64,000 nt of DNA from Allofranklinella schreckenbergeri. Lineage in GTDB: Bacteria > Pseudomonadota > Gammaproteobacteria > Burkholderiales > Burkholderiaceae_C. The notes under the pieces were generated by a model, which saw only the letters and a list, made by a program, of their open reading frames with translations, was not told where the DNA came from and searched no databases. The stretch is from assembly GCF_003703475.1 (NCBI RefSeq), contig NZ_RDQM01000006.1, positions 62,001-126,000 of the forward strand. The letters run 5' to 3'. Every line of letters starts with the position of its first letter. Position 1 is the first letter of the stretch. The position numbers were made by a program, and so were the translations under genes. This document shows positions 16,890 to 27,156 of the stretch, piece after piece.

Positions 16890-16980
16890 GGGTTTGAAAA
16901 AGCCCGTCGCGCTGCCGCCTGTATGCCGATGCCTTTACAGTAGCCCCCCTTTCACTCATCCAACACCCGGCACCCTGGAT

Positions 16981-18390
16981 ATGACAGCACCAACATCCCC
17001 CTTCGACTTCGATCTGTTCGTCATCGGCGGCGGCTCTGGCGGCGTGCGCGCGGCGCGCATGGCGGCCCAGCGCGGCGCGCGCGTGGCACTGGCCGAGAGC
17101 GACCGCATGGGCGGCACCTGCGTCAACGTCGGCTGCATCCCCAAAAAGCTCTACAGCTATGCCGCGCATTACGCCGCCGCGTTTGAAGAAGCGCGCGGCT
17201 TTGGCTGGCAATTGCCCGCACCCGCCACGCTGGATTGGGCCGCGCTCAAAGCCGCCCGCGCCAAGGAAATCACGCGCCTGAACGGCGTGTACGAAGGGCT
17301 GATGGAAAAGGCCGGCGTGCAGCGCCTGCAAGGCCATGCCAGCCTGGCAGACAATGGCGCGGCCCACACCGTGCAGGTGCGCAGCGCCGATGGCGCGGCG
17401 GCCAGCTACACCGCGCGCCACATCCTCATCGCCACCGGCGGCACGCCGTTCGTGCCGGAGGATTTGCCCGGGCGCGAGCTGGCCATCACCTCCAACGACG
17501 TATTCGATCTGCCCGCTTTCCCCCGGCGTCTGGCCGTGGTGGGCGGCGGCTACATCGGTTGCGAGATGGCTTGCATCTTCCACGGCCTGGGCGCGCAGGT
17601 CACGCAGCTTTACCGGGGCGAGCAGGTCTTGCGCGGCTTTGACGACGAAGTGCGCGCCTTTGCCGCAGAAGAAATGCGCAAGCAAGGCATCGATTTGCGC
17701 CTGAACACCGATGTGCGCGCCATCGAGCAAGGCGCGCAGGGCCTGACGCTGACGCTCAGCGACGGCAGTCGCCTGCCAGTCGATGCCGTGCTGTACGCCA
17801 CGGGCCGCCGTCCCCTGGTCGATGGCCTGAACCTGCCCGCGCTGGGCATCGCCCAACGCCGCAATGGCGCCATCGAGGTCAACGACCGCTTTGAAACCAG
17901 CGCCAGCGGCGTTTATGCCGTGGGCGATGTGGTCGGCCGCAAGGAGTTGACGCCCGTGGCCCTGGCCGAGGCGATGGCCCTGGTCGATGCGCTCTTTCCC
18001 CCGCCGCAGGGGCAAGAGGCGCGCCGCATGGCCTACGACAACATCCCCACGGCCATCTTCACCCACCCGCCCATTGGCACTGTGGGCCTGAGCGAGGAGC
18101 AGGCGCGTGAGGGCGGGCGCGCCATCCGCGTCTATCGCAGCGATTTCAAGCCGCTCAAGCACACCCTCTCGGGCAGCAGCGAGCGCACGCTGGTCAAGCT
18201 CATCGTCGATGACGCCAGCGACCGCGTGTTGGGCCTGCACATGGTGGGCGCCGATGCGGGCGAGATCGTGCAAGGCTTTGCCGTGGCCCTGCAATGCGGC
18301 GCGACCAAGGCGCAATTCGACGCCACGTTGGGCATTCACCCCACCAGCGCGGAGGAGTTCGTCACCCTGCGCGAAGTCAGCCGACGCTGA
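16981..18390 (+). CDS. gor: glutathione-disulfide reductase
   Basis: 469 aa from the ATG at 16981; the longer frame from 16894 would start inside the repeat element. FAD-binding GGGSGGVRAARMAA at residues 16-29, redox-active pair in GGTCVNVGCIPKK (Cys47, Cys52), NADPH-binding fold GGGYIGCEMAC, and the C-terminal HPTSAEE with the catalytic His-Glu. The GCIPKK form and overall length match glutathione reductases rather than lipoamide dehydrogenase or mercuric reductase. Regenerates reduced glutathione with NADPH in the cytoplasm. Followed after 18 bases by a MOSC protein gene. Confidence 0.93.
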   Translation: MTAPTSPFDFDLFVIGGGSGGVRAARMAAQRGARVALAESDRMGGTCVNVGCIPKKLYSYAAHYAAAFEEARGFGWQLPAPATLDWAALKAARAKEITRLNGVYEGLMEKAGVQRLQGHASLADNGAAHTVQVRSADGAAASYTARHILIATGGTPFVPEDLPGRELAITSNDVFDLPAFPRRLAVVGGGYIGCEMACIFHGLGAQVTQLYRGEQVLRGFDDEVRAFAAEEMRKQGIDLRLNTDVRAIEQGAQGLTLTLSDGSRLPVDAVLYATGRRPLVDGLNLPALGIAQRRNGAIEVNDRFETSASGVYAVGDVVGRKELTPVALAEAMALVDALFPPPQGQEARRMAYDNIPTAIFTHPPIGTVGLSEEQAREGGRAIRVYRSDFKPLKHTLSGSSERTLVKLIVDDASDRVLGLHMVGADAGEIVQGFAVALQCGATKAQFDATLGIHPTSAEEFVTLREVSRR

Positions 18391-18408
18391 AAAGAGGGGC
18401 TGCTATCC

Positions 18409-19245
18409 ATGTCCATGCACCTCACCGAGTTGTGGATTCACCCCGTCAAATCCATGCAAGGCCAGGCCGTGGCGGCGGCGCAGGTTGGCGCGCAAGGGCT
18501 GGCGGGCGACCGGCAATGGCTGTTGGCCGATGAGCGCGGGCGCTTCATCACCGCGCGCGAAGTGCCCGAGCTGCTGCTGTGGCAGCCCATGCCCCAGCCC
18601 GCAGACGCCAGCGGCCATGCATGCCTGCAACTGCGCGCGCCCGACGGCCAGGTGCGCAGCGTGAGCGCGGCCGATTACACCCACCCCGCCCCGGTCGCCG
18701 TCTGGCGCGATGCCTTTGGCGCCTGGGGCGGCCCGGCCCAAACCGATGCCTGGCTCAGCGAGCGCCTGGGCCGCGCCTGCCGCCTGTTTTATCTGGGCCA
18801 GTGCAGCCAGCGCGCACTGGCAGGCCAGCCGGGCCAGCCCTTGTCGTTTGCCGACAGCGCGCCGTTTCTGCTGTGCAGCCAGGCCTCGCTGGCGCAGCTC
18901 AACCGCGATATGCAGCAACTGCCTGGGCGCGAGCCGGTGACGATGCGCCGCTTTCGCCCCAACCTGGTGGTCGATGCTCTGGCCGATGGCCTGGCCCCGT
19001 ATGCCGAAGACGGCTGGACGCGCTTGCGCATCGGGGCGCTGGAGTTTTCGCTCTACAAGCACTGCACGCGCTGCAAGATCGTCAACCTCGACCCGCACAC
19101 CGCGCAGCTCTCGCCGGCCAAAGAGCCGCTGCAAACCCTGGCGCGCACGCACAAATTGCCCGCTGGCGTGTGCTTTGGCGTCCATCTCGTCGCCCACGGC
19201 GCGGGGCAGTTGCGCGTGGGCGATGCGGTGGAGTTGCTGGCTTAA
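18409..19245 (+). CDS. MOSC-domain protein (YcbX/mARC type, no ferredoxin domain)
   Basis: 278 aa. N-terminal beta-barrel domain with IHPVKSMQGQ and GDRQWLLAD at residues 8-45, then a MOSC domain with FRPNLVVD and the molybdenum-ligand cysteine in the HCTRCKIVNLD segment. E. coli YcbX carries an extra C-terminal 2Fe-2S domain that is absent here, so electrons must come from a separate partner. Family members reduce N-hydroxylated compounds using the molybdenum cofactor. Probably co-transcribed with gor. Confidence 0.88.
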   Translation: MSMHLTELWIHPVKSMQGQAVAAAQVGAQGLAGDRQWLLADERGRFITAREVPELLLWQPMPQPADASGHACLQLRAPDGQVRSVSAADYTHPAPVAVWRDAFGAWGGPAQTDAWLSERLGRACRLFYLGQCSQRALAGQPGQPLSFADSAPFLLCSQASLAQLNRDMQQLPGREPVTMRRFRPNLVVDALADGLAPYAEDGWTRLRIGALEFSLYKHCTRCKIVNLDPHTAQLSPAKEPLQTLARTHKLPAGVCFGVHLVAHGAGQLRVGDAVELLA

Positions 19246-19267
19246 AAAATTTCCAATTCATCAGCTT

Positions 19268-19338
19268 AAAAATCAAATCGCCCGTGGCACGTCTATAGCG
19301 CCACGGGCGATTTTTTGTATTTCCTTTGATTGGTAATG
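19268..19338. repeat. AT-rich palindromic element, copy 3, hybrid centre
   Basis: Retains the typical outer arms (AAAATCAAATC and TTTCCTTTGATTGGTAAT) but the usual small core is replaced by a long GC-rich hairpin. Confidence 0.6.
19276..19316. terminator. bidirectional terminator between MOSC and DUF2254 genes
   Basis: Perfect 13-bp stem AATCGCCCGTGGC / GCCACGGGCGATT with an 11-base loop, T-run on the plus side and A-rich sequence on the other, placed between two convergent genes. Confidence 0.9.
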
Positions 19339-19362
19339 TTTGAGGGCCTGCTGGCGGCGAAC

Positions 19363-20670
19363 TCAACTGCCGTGGGCGGCGCGCCAGGTTTGCGCCAGGG
19401 CTTGCACGCGCTGGCGCTCTTGCTCCAGCGGCAGCGCTTGCAGGGCGCGCTCAAGGGCCATGTCGGCCTGGGCCAGGGCCGCTTGCCGGAAGGCGGCATC
19501 GCCCAGCGTGGCCAGGCGCAGCAGGGCTTTTTGCAGCAGCGACTGGATTTCCACCATGCCCGCGCCGTCGCGCCCAATGAGCATGAAGGCGTCTTCAAAC
19601 AAATCCTCCTCCCGCAGCGGCGGCACATGCACCAGGGGGTAGGTGGGCGCTTCATCGCCGTCCTCAGGTTCGGCCTCGGCCGCGGCGCTCGCCCACAGCG
19701 CCAGCAGGCGGGTCAGCCGCCCGATGACCTCAATGGCGGTGCCGGGGTCGTTGACGGCGGGCGAGAGCGCGCGCGAGGCGACCTCGCTCATCACCACCAG
19801 GCCAAAGCGCGGATCCTGGTCGAACGAGCGTTGCTGCTCAATGGCGAAGGCCTGGCGGATTTGCCCGGGCCAGTTCTGCATTTCCTGCTCGGGCGTGGCG
19901 GAGGCATCGGCATCCAGCGCCACCCAGGCCAGCGGCATGCCGGGATAGAGGAAGGTGCCGGGCAAAACGGCCAGATACACCTGCGCATGGTGCTCCTTGG
20001 CCCAATCCTGCAACTGCGTCATGTCGATGTGCTGCACATAGCCGATGTCATCGCCAGCAATGGGCAGGGCGTGGACGGGCAGGGCAACGTCTGGCGCCCA
20101 AGGCGCGCCGCCCAAATGGGGTGTTTTCAGCCAGCGCTCGATAGCGGCAGCGGCGGCGGATTCCACGCGGTTGGTGGTTTCGCCCAGACGGCCAAAGTGG
20201 GTCAAATGATCGATCCAGCGCAGCAGCGCCACCACAATCCAGGCGATGACGAAGATGGTGATGACAAACAGCACAAAACGTCCGCGCTCGCCATACGCGC
20301 CCGTTTGCATCACGATCAGGCCCACGATGCTGAACAGGAACGAGCCGATAAAGGTTGAAAGCACCGTTTGCGTCAGGCGGTCCTCCATCATCAGCGAGGT
20401 GGCCCGGGGCGAGACGCTGCCAGCGGCCGAGCTGTAGGCGCTGACCATGATGTTGAGCGAAAACGTCGTCACCGCCAGCATGCTGGAGGCGATGATGGAC
20501 AGCAGCATCCCCACCGAATCGGCGCCAATCGTGTCGGGCAGATCCCAGGGCAGGTAGCGCTCGACAGTGGCGGCCAGAATCGCCGCCAGCACGCCGCCCA
20601 CGCCAAACAAAGTCGTGCGCACCCACAACTGGCGCGCAAGCCGCGAAATCAACCATTGCCAACGGGACAT
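19363..20670 (-). CDS. DUF2254-family membrane protein
   Basis: 435 aa from the ATG at 20668-20670 (MSRWQWLISR); upstream in-frame starts are not supported. Four hydrophobic segments in residues ~15-160 followed by a soluble region of ~270 residues containing the conserved DPRFGLVVMSEVASRALSPAVNDPGTA stretch around the middle (positions ~285-315). DUF2254 proteins are predicted integral membrane proteins of unknown function. Stands alone, convergent with the MOSC gene and divergent from trkA. Confidence 0.88.
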   Translation of the reverse strand: MSRWQWLISRLARQLWVRTTLFGVGGVLAAILAATVERYLPWDLPDTIGADSVGMLLSIIASSMLAVTTFSLNIMVSAYSSAAGSVSPRATSLMMEDRLTQTVLSTFIGSFLFSIVGLIVMQTGAYGERGRFVLFVITIFVIAWIVVALLRWIDHLTHFGRLGETTNRVESAAAAAIERWLKTPHLGGAPWAPDVALPVHALPIAGDDIGYVQHIDMTQLQDWAKEHHAQVYLAVLPGTFLYPGMPLAWVALDADASATPEQEMQNWPGQIRQAFAIEQQRSFDQDPRFGLVVMSEVASRALSPAVNDPGTAIEVIGRLTRLLALWASAAAEAEPEDGDEAPTYPLVHVPPLREEDLFEDAFMLIGRDGAGMVEIQSLLQKALLRLATLGDAAFRQAALAQADMALERALQALPLEQERQRVQALAQTWRAAHGS

Positions 20671-20808
20671 GTTTTTGTGTGCCTCCAAGAAGGGGGGATT
20701 GGAAAAGGGGGCGATTTTTCCACGTCTGGAGAATTTTGCAGGGGGGCGCACAGCGCATAACACGCTCTATGATCCGCCCCCTTTGAGCCGCATCACGCAA
20801 CACCCATC

Positions 20809-22473
20809 ATGAAAATCATCATCCTCGGGGCAGGGCGCATCGGCCAGGCCGTGGCCGATAGCCTGGTGCTCGAACGCAACGACGTCACCGTGATCGATAC
20901 CGACCGCGGCCGCCTGCTGGAGCTGGAATCGCGCTACGACCTGCGCGGCGTCACCGGCAACGGCACCGATCCGGCCGTGCTGGCCGAGGCGGGCGCGCGC
21001 GATACCGATTTGCTCATCGCCTGCGCCGCTTCGGATGAAGTCAACCTCGTGTGCTGCAAAGTCGCGCACATGCTGTTCCAAATCCCCGTGCGCATTGCGC
21101 GTGTGCGCTCGCGCGCCTGGGCCGACGAGGCGCTGCTCACCCCCGAAGGCTTTGCGGTGGACCAATGCCTGCGCCCGGAGGACTCGCTCACGCGCTACCT
21201 GGCGCGGCTGGTGGAATTTCCCCAGGCGCTGCAAGTGCGCGAGTTCGCGGGCGGGCGCGCCATTCTCACTGCCGCGCGCGCGCGCGCCGCTGCGCCCATG
21301 ACCAGCCGCACCATTGGCGAAATCCGCGCCCTCATGCCCGATTTGCCCATGCGCATCGTCGCCATCTACCGCCGCTTTGCCGACCAGCCCGACCGCTTCG
21401 TGCCCGCCAGCGGCAGCACCCGCGTAGAGCCCGATGACGAAGTGTTCCTACTCACCACGCGCGAGCACGCCGCCGAAGTTTTGCCCCTGCTGACCAAGCC
21501 CATCGAAGCGCCCAGCCCCACCGTGCGGCGCATCATGATCGTCGATGGCGGCGTCGTCGCCCTCAAGCTCGCCCAGCAGTTGCACCACGCGCGCAAAGGC
21601 TATTACCGCATCAAAGTCGTCGAGCGCGACCGCGACGAAGCCGCCGCCCTCACGGCCAACCTGCCCGATGACGTGCTGCTGTTTCACGCCGAAGGCACGG
21701 ATGAGGACTTCCTCCAGCAAGAAGGCATTGAAGAAATCGATCTGCTGCTGGCCCTCTCCGACGACGACGAAACCAACATCATGAGCTGCCTGCTGGCCAA
21801 GCGCATGGGCGCCAAGCGCGTGCTGGCGCTCATCAACCAGCGCAGCTATGCCGACCTGATGCACGGCACGCAAATCGACATCGCCCTCACCCCCGAACAA
21901 GCCATGCTGGGCGAGTTGATGACCTACGTGCGCCAGAGCTACGTGCAAACCGTGCACAGCTTGCGCCGGGGCGTGGCCGAAGCGCTGGAGCTGGTGGTGC
22001 GCGGCGACCGCAAAACCTCCTCCGTCGTGGGCCGCAAAGTGGGCGATTTGCGCCTGCCGCGCGACGTGCACATGGGCTTGATTGTGCGCGGCCTGCAAGA
22101 AGAAGCGCCCGAGCACACGGGGCAAGCCAGCGCTGCTGCTACCGTCGCTGCCGCTCCGGCGGCCAGCGCCATCGCCGCTGCCGCCCGCGAAGTCGTCGAT
22201 GCCGCCGGGCCGCTGCTGGCCGAAGACGCCAAACCCACCGAGCCGGCCGCCTTGCCGCTCACCCAGCCCGCCCCGCTCACGCCCCCGCAAGAGCGGGCCA
22301 TCACCGTGGATTGCCCCGCCCAGCCCGGCGACTCCTGCCAAGGCGTGCAAATCATCTTCCCCAAGCGCGAGACGGTGATTGAAACGGGCGATCACGTCGT
22401 CTTCTTCCTGCCCCACAAACGCCTGGTGCGCGAAATCGAGCGCACTTTCAGCGTGAAGCCGACGTTTTTTTGA
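20809..22473 (+). CDS. trkA: Trk potassium uptake regulatory subunit TrkA
   Basis: 554 aa. Two RCK units: the first begins with MKIIILGAGRIGQAVADSL and has the NAD(H)-binding GxGxxG, and the second begins near residue 240 (IMIVDGGVVALKLAQQL). Each is followed by a TrkA-C subdomain. The second C-domain is split by an Ala/Pro/Glu-rich insertion (about residues 425-510), which explains the length against ~458 in E. coli. TrkA gates the TrkH potassium channel from the cytoplasm; no trkH lies in the window. Confidence 0.93.
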   Translation: MKIIILGAGRIGQAVADSLVLERNDVTVIDTDRGRLLELESRYDLRGVTGNGTDPAVLAEAGARDTDLLIACAASDEVNLVCCKVAHMLFQIPVRIARVRSRAWADEALLTPEGFAVDQCLRPEDSLTRYLARLVEFPQALQVREFAGGRAILTAARARAAAPMTSRTIGEIRALMPDLPMRIVAIYRRFADQPDRFVPASGSTRVEPDDEVFLLTTREHAAEVLPLLTKPIEAPSPTVRRIMIVDGGVVALKLAQQLHHARKGYYRIKVVERDRDEAAALTANLPDDVLLFHAEGTDEDFLQQEGIEEIDLLLALSDDDETNIMSCLLAKRMGAKRVLALINQRSYADLMHGTQIDIALTPEQAMLGELMTYVRQSYVQTVHSLRRGVAEALELVVRGDRKTSSVVGRKVGDLRLPRDVHMGLIVRGLQEEAPEHTGQASAAATVAAAPAASAIAAAAREVVDAAGPLLAEDAKPTEPAALPLTQPAPLTPPQERAITVDCPAQPGDSCQGVQIIFPKRETVIETGDHVVFFLPHKRLVREIERTFSVKPTFF

Positions 22474-22532
22474 GGGGGTTCTCCCTCCCGTGCGCAGGAA
22501 GGTGAACGGGGGGGGGCTATGTGAAAATCTTT

Positions 22533-22609
22533 GATTACATATCAAAGAAAAATAAAAAATGCTGTTTCGGCAATTCTGTATTCAAATCAAATTTTTTTGA
22601 TTTGAAATA
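22533..22609. repeat. AT-rich palindromic element, copy 4
   Basis: ATTACATATCAAAGAAAAA at the left, reverse-oriented TGCTGTTTCGGCA core, and TCAAATCAAATTTTTTTGATTTGAA at the right, itself a perfect hairpin. Sits between convergent trkA and the Fic gene, where it can terminate both. Confidence 0.8.
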
Positions 22610-22655
22610 AGAAGGCGCCTTGACCTTGAGGGCGTGGGGCCGACGCTGGGTTGGC

Positions 22656-23774
22656 TTATTGCGCTGCCAGCTCATACCCCGTACTACGCCCCCCGCCCGG
22701 GGTTTTCCGGAGCGCCCCCAGCTCCAGCAGTTGTGTGATGTCGCGCAGGGCGGTGTCGGGCGAGCATTTGGCGATGGCGGCCCATTTGCTGCTGGTCAAT
22801 TTGCCGTCGAAGCCGTCGAGCAGGCGGTTGAGCAGCTTGAGCTGCCGTTCATTCATCGGTTGGTCTGCCCAGCGTTGCCAAAAGCGCGCCTTGCGCAGCA
22901 CCGCATCCAGGGTGTCTTGAGCGCTGGCCACGGCGCGGCCGAGCGCGCCCAGAAACCATGACAGCCAGCCGGTCACGTCGAGCGAGCCTTTCTGGGTTTG
23001 CTCCAGCGCTTCGTAATAGTCTTTGCGCTCCCGCTGGATTTGGGCCGAGAGGCTGTAAAAGCGTTGCGCGCTGCCATCGGCGCGGGCCAGGAACAGGTCG
23101 CCCACGGCGCGGGCGATGCGGCCGTTGCCATCGTCGAAGGGGTGCAGCGTGACGAACCAGAGGTGCGCCAACCCGGCCTTGATGAGTGCAGGCTCGCCCG
23201 TTTCGGCATTGGCCCAGGCCAGAAAGCGCTCAATCTCGGCGGCCAGCGCCTGCGCAGGCGGGGCCTGAAAGTGCACTTTGCGCCGACCTGGTGGCCCTGA
23301 CACCACTTGCATGGGGCCTTGGGCATCGGTGCGCCATTGGCCGACTTCAATCTGGTGCAGGCCGGAGTAGCCGGTGGGAAACAAGGCGGCGTGCCAGCCC
23401 AACAGGCGCTGGGCTGTCAGGGGGGCGGTGGCGCGGGTGGTTGCATCCAGCATCATTTCCACCACGCCTTCCACATGCCTGTCCACGGGGGCCAGGGCGC
23501 CGATGTCCACGCCCATGCGGCGGGCGATGGAGGAGCGCACCGATTGCGCGTTGAGGATTTCGCCTTCGATTTCGCTGGTTTTGAGTACGTCCTCGGTCAA
23601 GGCGGCCAGACTGGCCTGGTCGCGCAGCGCCATTCCGACGTCGGCCAAGCGCCCGAGCAAAAGCCCTTGGGCGAGGCTGACGTCGGTCAATGGCCCGGTC
23701 AGCGCCGCCAGGTCGTAGCGCCATTGCGGCCAATCGGGGGCCTGCCAGATGTAGGTTGTTGCTGCTGGATTCAT
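22656..23774 (-). CDS. Fic-family AMP-transferase (DUF4172 N-terminus)
   Basis: 372 aa from the ATG at 23772-23774. DUF4172-type N-terminal region (YIWQAPDWPQWRYD), inhibitory motif TSEIEG at residues 66-71 (S/TxxxEG, class II autoinhibition), complete Fic active site HPFDDGNGRIAR at 211-222 with catalytic His211, and a winged-helix C-terminus (SSKWAAIAKCSPDTALRDI). All catalytic residues are present, so it should AMPylate or otherwise nucleotidylate a hydroxyl side chain; the target is unknown. The class II arrangement makes a separate antitoxin unnecessary. Lies downstream of prmB on the same strand with a ~110-bp gap. Confidence 0.92.
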   Translation of the reverse strand: MNPAATTYIWQAPDWPQWRYDLAALTGPLTDVSLAQGLLLGRLADVGMALRDQASLAALTEDVLKTSEIEGEILNAQSVRSSIARRMGVDIGALAPVDRHVEGVVEMMLDATTRATAPLTAQRLLGWHAALFPTGYSGLHQIEVGQWRTDAQGPMQVVSGPPGRRKVHFQAPPAQALAAEIERFLAWANAETGEPALIKAGLAHLWFVTLHPFDDGNGRIARAVGDLFLARADGSAQRFYSLSAQIQRERKDYYEALEQTQKGSLDVTGWLSWFLGALGRAVASAQDTLDAVLRKARFWQRWADQPMNERQLKLLNRLLDGFDGKLTSSKWAAIAKCSPDTALRDITQLLELGALRKTPGGGRSTGYELAAQ

Positions 23775-23883
23775 GCGGGGATTGGACACGCGATGGGGGG
23801 CGGAGGCAATGCATTCTCCGCACACAATGCGGGGAATGCGCGTTGATTCACCGCATGGCTTGGTGGTGCGCCAAAGCGCCTGG

Positions 23884-24831
23884 TCAGCGGGCTGCTTGCT
23901 GCAACGGCGGCAACTGCTGCAAATCTTCGCGTGTGAGGGCGAGCACCTGGTCGTTGCCGGCGTCGGTTTCCAGCCACAGGGGGGTGAGCTGGGGGAAGGC
24001 GCGCTCGAAGTGGGGGCGTTCGTGGCCGATTTCCAGCACCAGCGGGGCGTGCGGCTGCATGTAGGGCGGCAGGGCGTGCAGCAGGGTGCGGATGAAGTCC
24101 ATGCCGTCGGGGCCGCCTGCGAGGGCCAGGTCTGGCTCGGCGCGGTATTCGGGCGGCAGGGCGGCCATGCTTTGGCTGTTGACGTAGGGCGGGTTGCAGA
24201 GGATGAGGTGGTAGCGGTCGCGGGCGGGGTCGAGCGCTTGCAGGCCGTCGGATTGGATGAGGCGCACGCGCTCTTGCACGCCGTGTTTGCGGCAGTTGAT
24301 GGCGGCGACGGCCAGGGCGTCGGCGCTGATGTCGAGGGCGTCGATGCGGGCGTCGGGCCAGGCCAGGGCGGCGATGATGGCGAGGCTGCCGTTGCCGGTG
24401 CACAGGTCCAGCACGCGGGGGGCGTTTTCGGCGGTGTGCTCCGGGGCGGGCGCGGGCAGCCAGGCGTCGAAGTGGCCGTCCAGCAGGGGGGCGGCGATGA
24501 GGCTGCGGGGGATGATGGCGCGCTCGTCGATGTAGAAGGGCAGGCCGTGCAGCCAGGCTTCTTGCGTGAGGTAGGCGGCGGGGGTGCGCTCGGCGATGCG
24601 CCGCTCGATGAGGGCGAGGGCGGCGGCTTGTTGCGGCGCGGCGATGGGGGTGTTGCCTGTGGGGCCGTCCAGGTCGGTGTCCAGCGGCAGGCCCAGGCGC
24701 CAGAGCACGAGCCAGGCGGCTTCGTCCCAGGCGTTGGTGGTGCCGTGGCCGTAGCTGAGCTGGGCGGCATCAAGCTGGCGGGCGGCTTGGGCGACGAGTT
24801 GGGCCAGGGAGAGGGGGGCGTTGGCAGGCAT
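23884..24831 (-). CDS. prmB: ribosomal protein L3 N5-glutamine methyltransferase
   Basis: 315 aa from ATG at 24829-24831; the frame extends nine codons to a TTG inside a repeat element, which is unlikely. Rossmann methyltransferase with SAM motif LDLCTGNG (141-148) and the Gln-binding NPPY (213-216). The segment FYIDERAIIPRSLIAAPLLD, with IPRS instead of the IPRPETE of PrmC, assigns it to PrmB. Modifies a glutamine of L3 during 50S assembly. Downstream of dapE, an arrangement common in Burkholderiales. Confidence 0.88.
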   Translation of the reverse strand: MPANAPLSLAQLVAQAARQLDAAQLSYGHGTTNAWDEAAWLVLWRLGLPLDTDLDGPTGNTPIAAPQQAAALALIERRIAERTPAAYLTQEAWLHGLPFYIDERAIIPRSLIAAPLLDGHFDAWLPAPAPEHTAENAPRVLDLCTGNGSLAIIAALAWPDARIDALDISADALAVAAINCRKHGVQERVRLIQSDGLQALDPARDRYHLILCNPPYVNSQSMAALPPEYRAEPDLALAGGPDGMDFIRTLLHALPPYMQPHAPLVLEIGHERPHFERAFPQLTPLWLETDAGNDQVLALTREDLQQLPPLQQAAR

Positions 24832-24848
24832 GGCGGGCGGTTTGTTTT

Positions 24849-24922
24849 TATCAATCAATAAGAAAATTCACATACTGATAATGTTGCCTAAACAAGGCGA
24901 TTTCATTTCTCTTGATTGGTGT
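24849..24922. repeat. AT-rich palindromic element, copy 5
   Basis: TTATCAATCAATAAGAAAA, core TTGCCTAAACAAGGCGATTT, then TTCTCTTGATTGGTG. Lies between dapE and prmB, which are both transcribed leftwards. Confidence 0.75.
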
Positions 24923-24963
24923 TTTGCGGGTGGTTTTGCAGGGGCTGGCTGCGCAGGCGGGTT

Positions 24964-26335
<1,372 letters not shown>

Positions 26336-26411
26336 ATGGGCGGGCTTGGCTCGCCGGGGTGAGGGTTGATCCTAACCGATGGTGTGGCGTGCGCGAGGGG
26401 GTGCGGGGGCG

Positions 26412-26446
26412 TAAAAAAGCAGATGCGGCCTGGGGCGGCATCTGCT
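26412..26446 (-). terminator. tpx terminator
   Basis: Minus-strand stem GCAGATGC / GCATCTGC followed by TTTTTTAC, 50 bases after the tpx stop. The rest of the 26146-26495 gap holds one AT-rich element and no gene. Confidence 0.85.
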
Positions 26447-26495
26447 GTTGCTAGGCGCGCGGCGGCGGTGCGCTGCGCGGGTGAGTTCAAGGGGG

Positions 26496-26996
26496 TTAAG
26501 CCAAGGCGGCTTTGGCGGCGGCGTAGTCAGGCTCTTGGGCGATTTCGGGCACGAGCTGCACGTGCAGGACTTTGTCGTTCTCATCGAGCACGAGCACGGC
26601 GCGGGCGGTCACGCCTGCCAGTGGGCCGCTGGCCAGCTCCACGCCATAGTCTTTCATGAAGCGCGCGCCGCGCATGGTGGAGAGGTTGACGACGTTGCTC
26701 AGCCCTTCGGCACCGCAAAAGCGCGCCTGGGCAAAGGGCAGGTCGGCGGAGATGCACAGCACGACGGTGTTGGGCAGGCTGGCCGCCTCCTGGTTGAAGG
26801 CGCGCACGGAGGCGGCGCACACGGGCGTATCGACGCTGGGGAAGATGTTGAGCACTTTGCGCTTGCCCGCGAATTGGGCCAGCGTGACATCGCTCAAATC
26901 GCTGCCCACCAGCGTGAAAGCGGGGGCGGTTTGGCCGACTTGGGGCAGCGCGCCAGCCAGTTCGACGGGGTTGCCTTTGAGGGTGACTTGGGTCAT
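26496..26996 (-). CDS. tpx: thiol peroxidase
   Basis: 166 aa atypical 2-Cys peroxiredoxin. Peroxidatic Cys60 in [12 protein letters not shown] and resolving Cys94 in ARFCGAEG, spaced as in Tpx. N-terminal [20 protein letters not shown] is typical. Reduces hydrogen peroxide and organic peroxides using thioredoxin. Single-gene unit with its own terminator. ATG preceded by AAAGGATCAAGCCC on the minus strand. Confidence 0.95.
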   Translation of the reverse strand: MTQVTLKGNPVELAGALPQVGQTAPAFTLVGSDLSDVTLAQFAGKRKVLNIFPSVDTPVCAASVRAFNQEAASLPNTVVLCISADLPFAQARFCGAEGLSNVVNLSTMRGARFMKDYGVELASGPLAGVTARAVLVLDENDKVLHVQLVPEIAQEPDYAAAKAALA

Positions 26997-27156
26997 GGGC
27001 TTGATCCTTTCTAGGGGGTGATGAAATCAAGGAGGGGGGAATGGGTGCAAAGCGGCCACTGGGCGCGCTCTTGCATTGCGGATTCTTGCATTGCTGGATG
27101 GCCGTTGCTGGCGGCGGGGCAATGCGGGGTGCGATGTGCGGCCTTTGAGCGCGCTC

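Noticed and set aside
22656-24854. 732-residue minus-strand frame joining the prmB region to the Fic protein
   Set aside because: Its first half is an out-of-frame reading of prmB (Pro/Ser/Thr-rich). The Fic protein starts at 23774.
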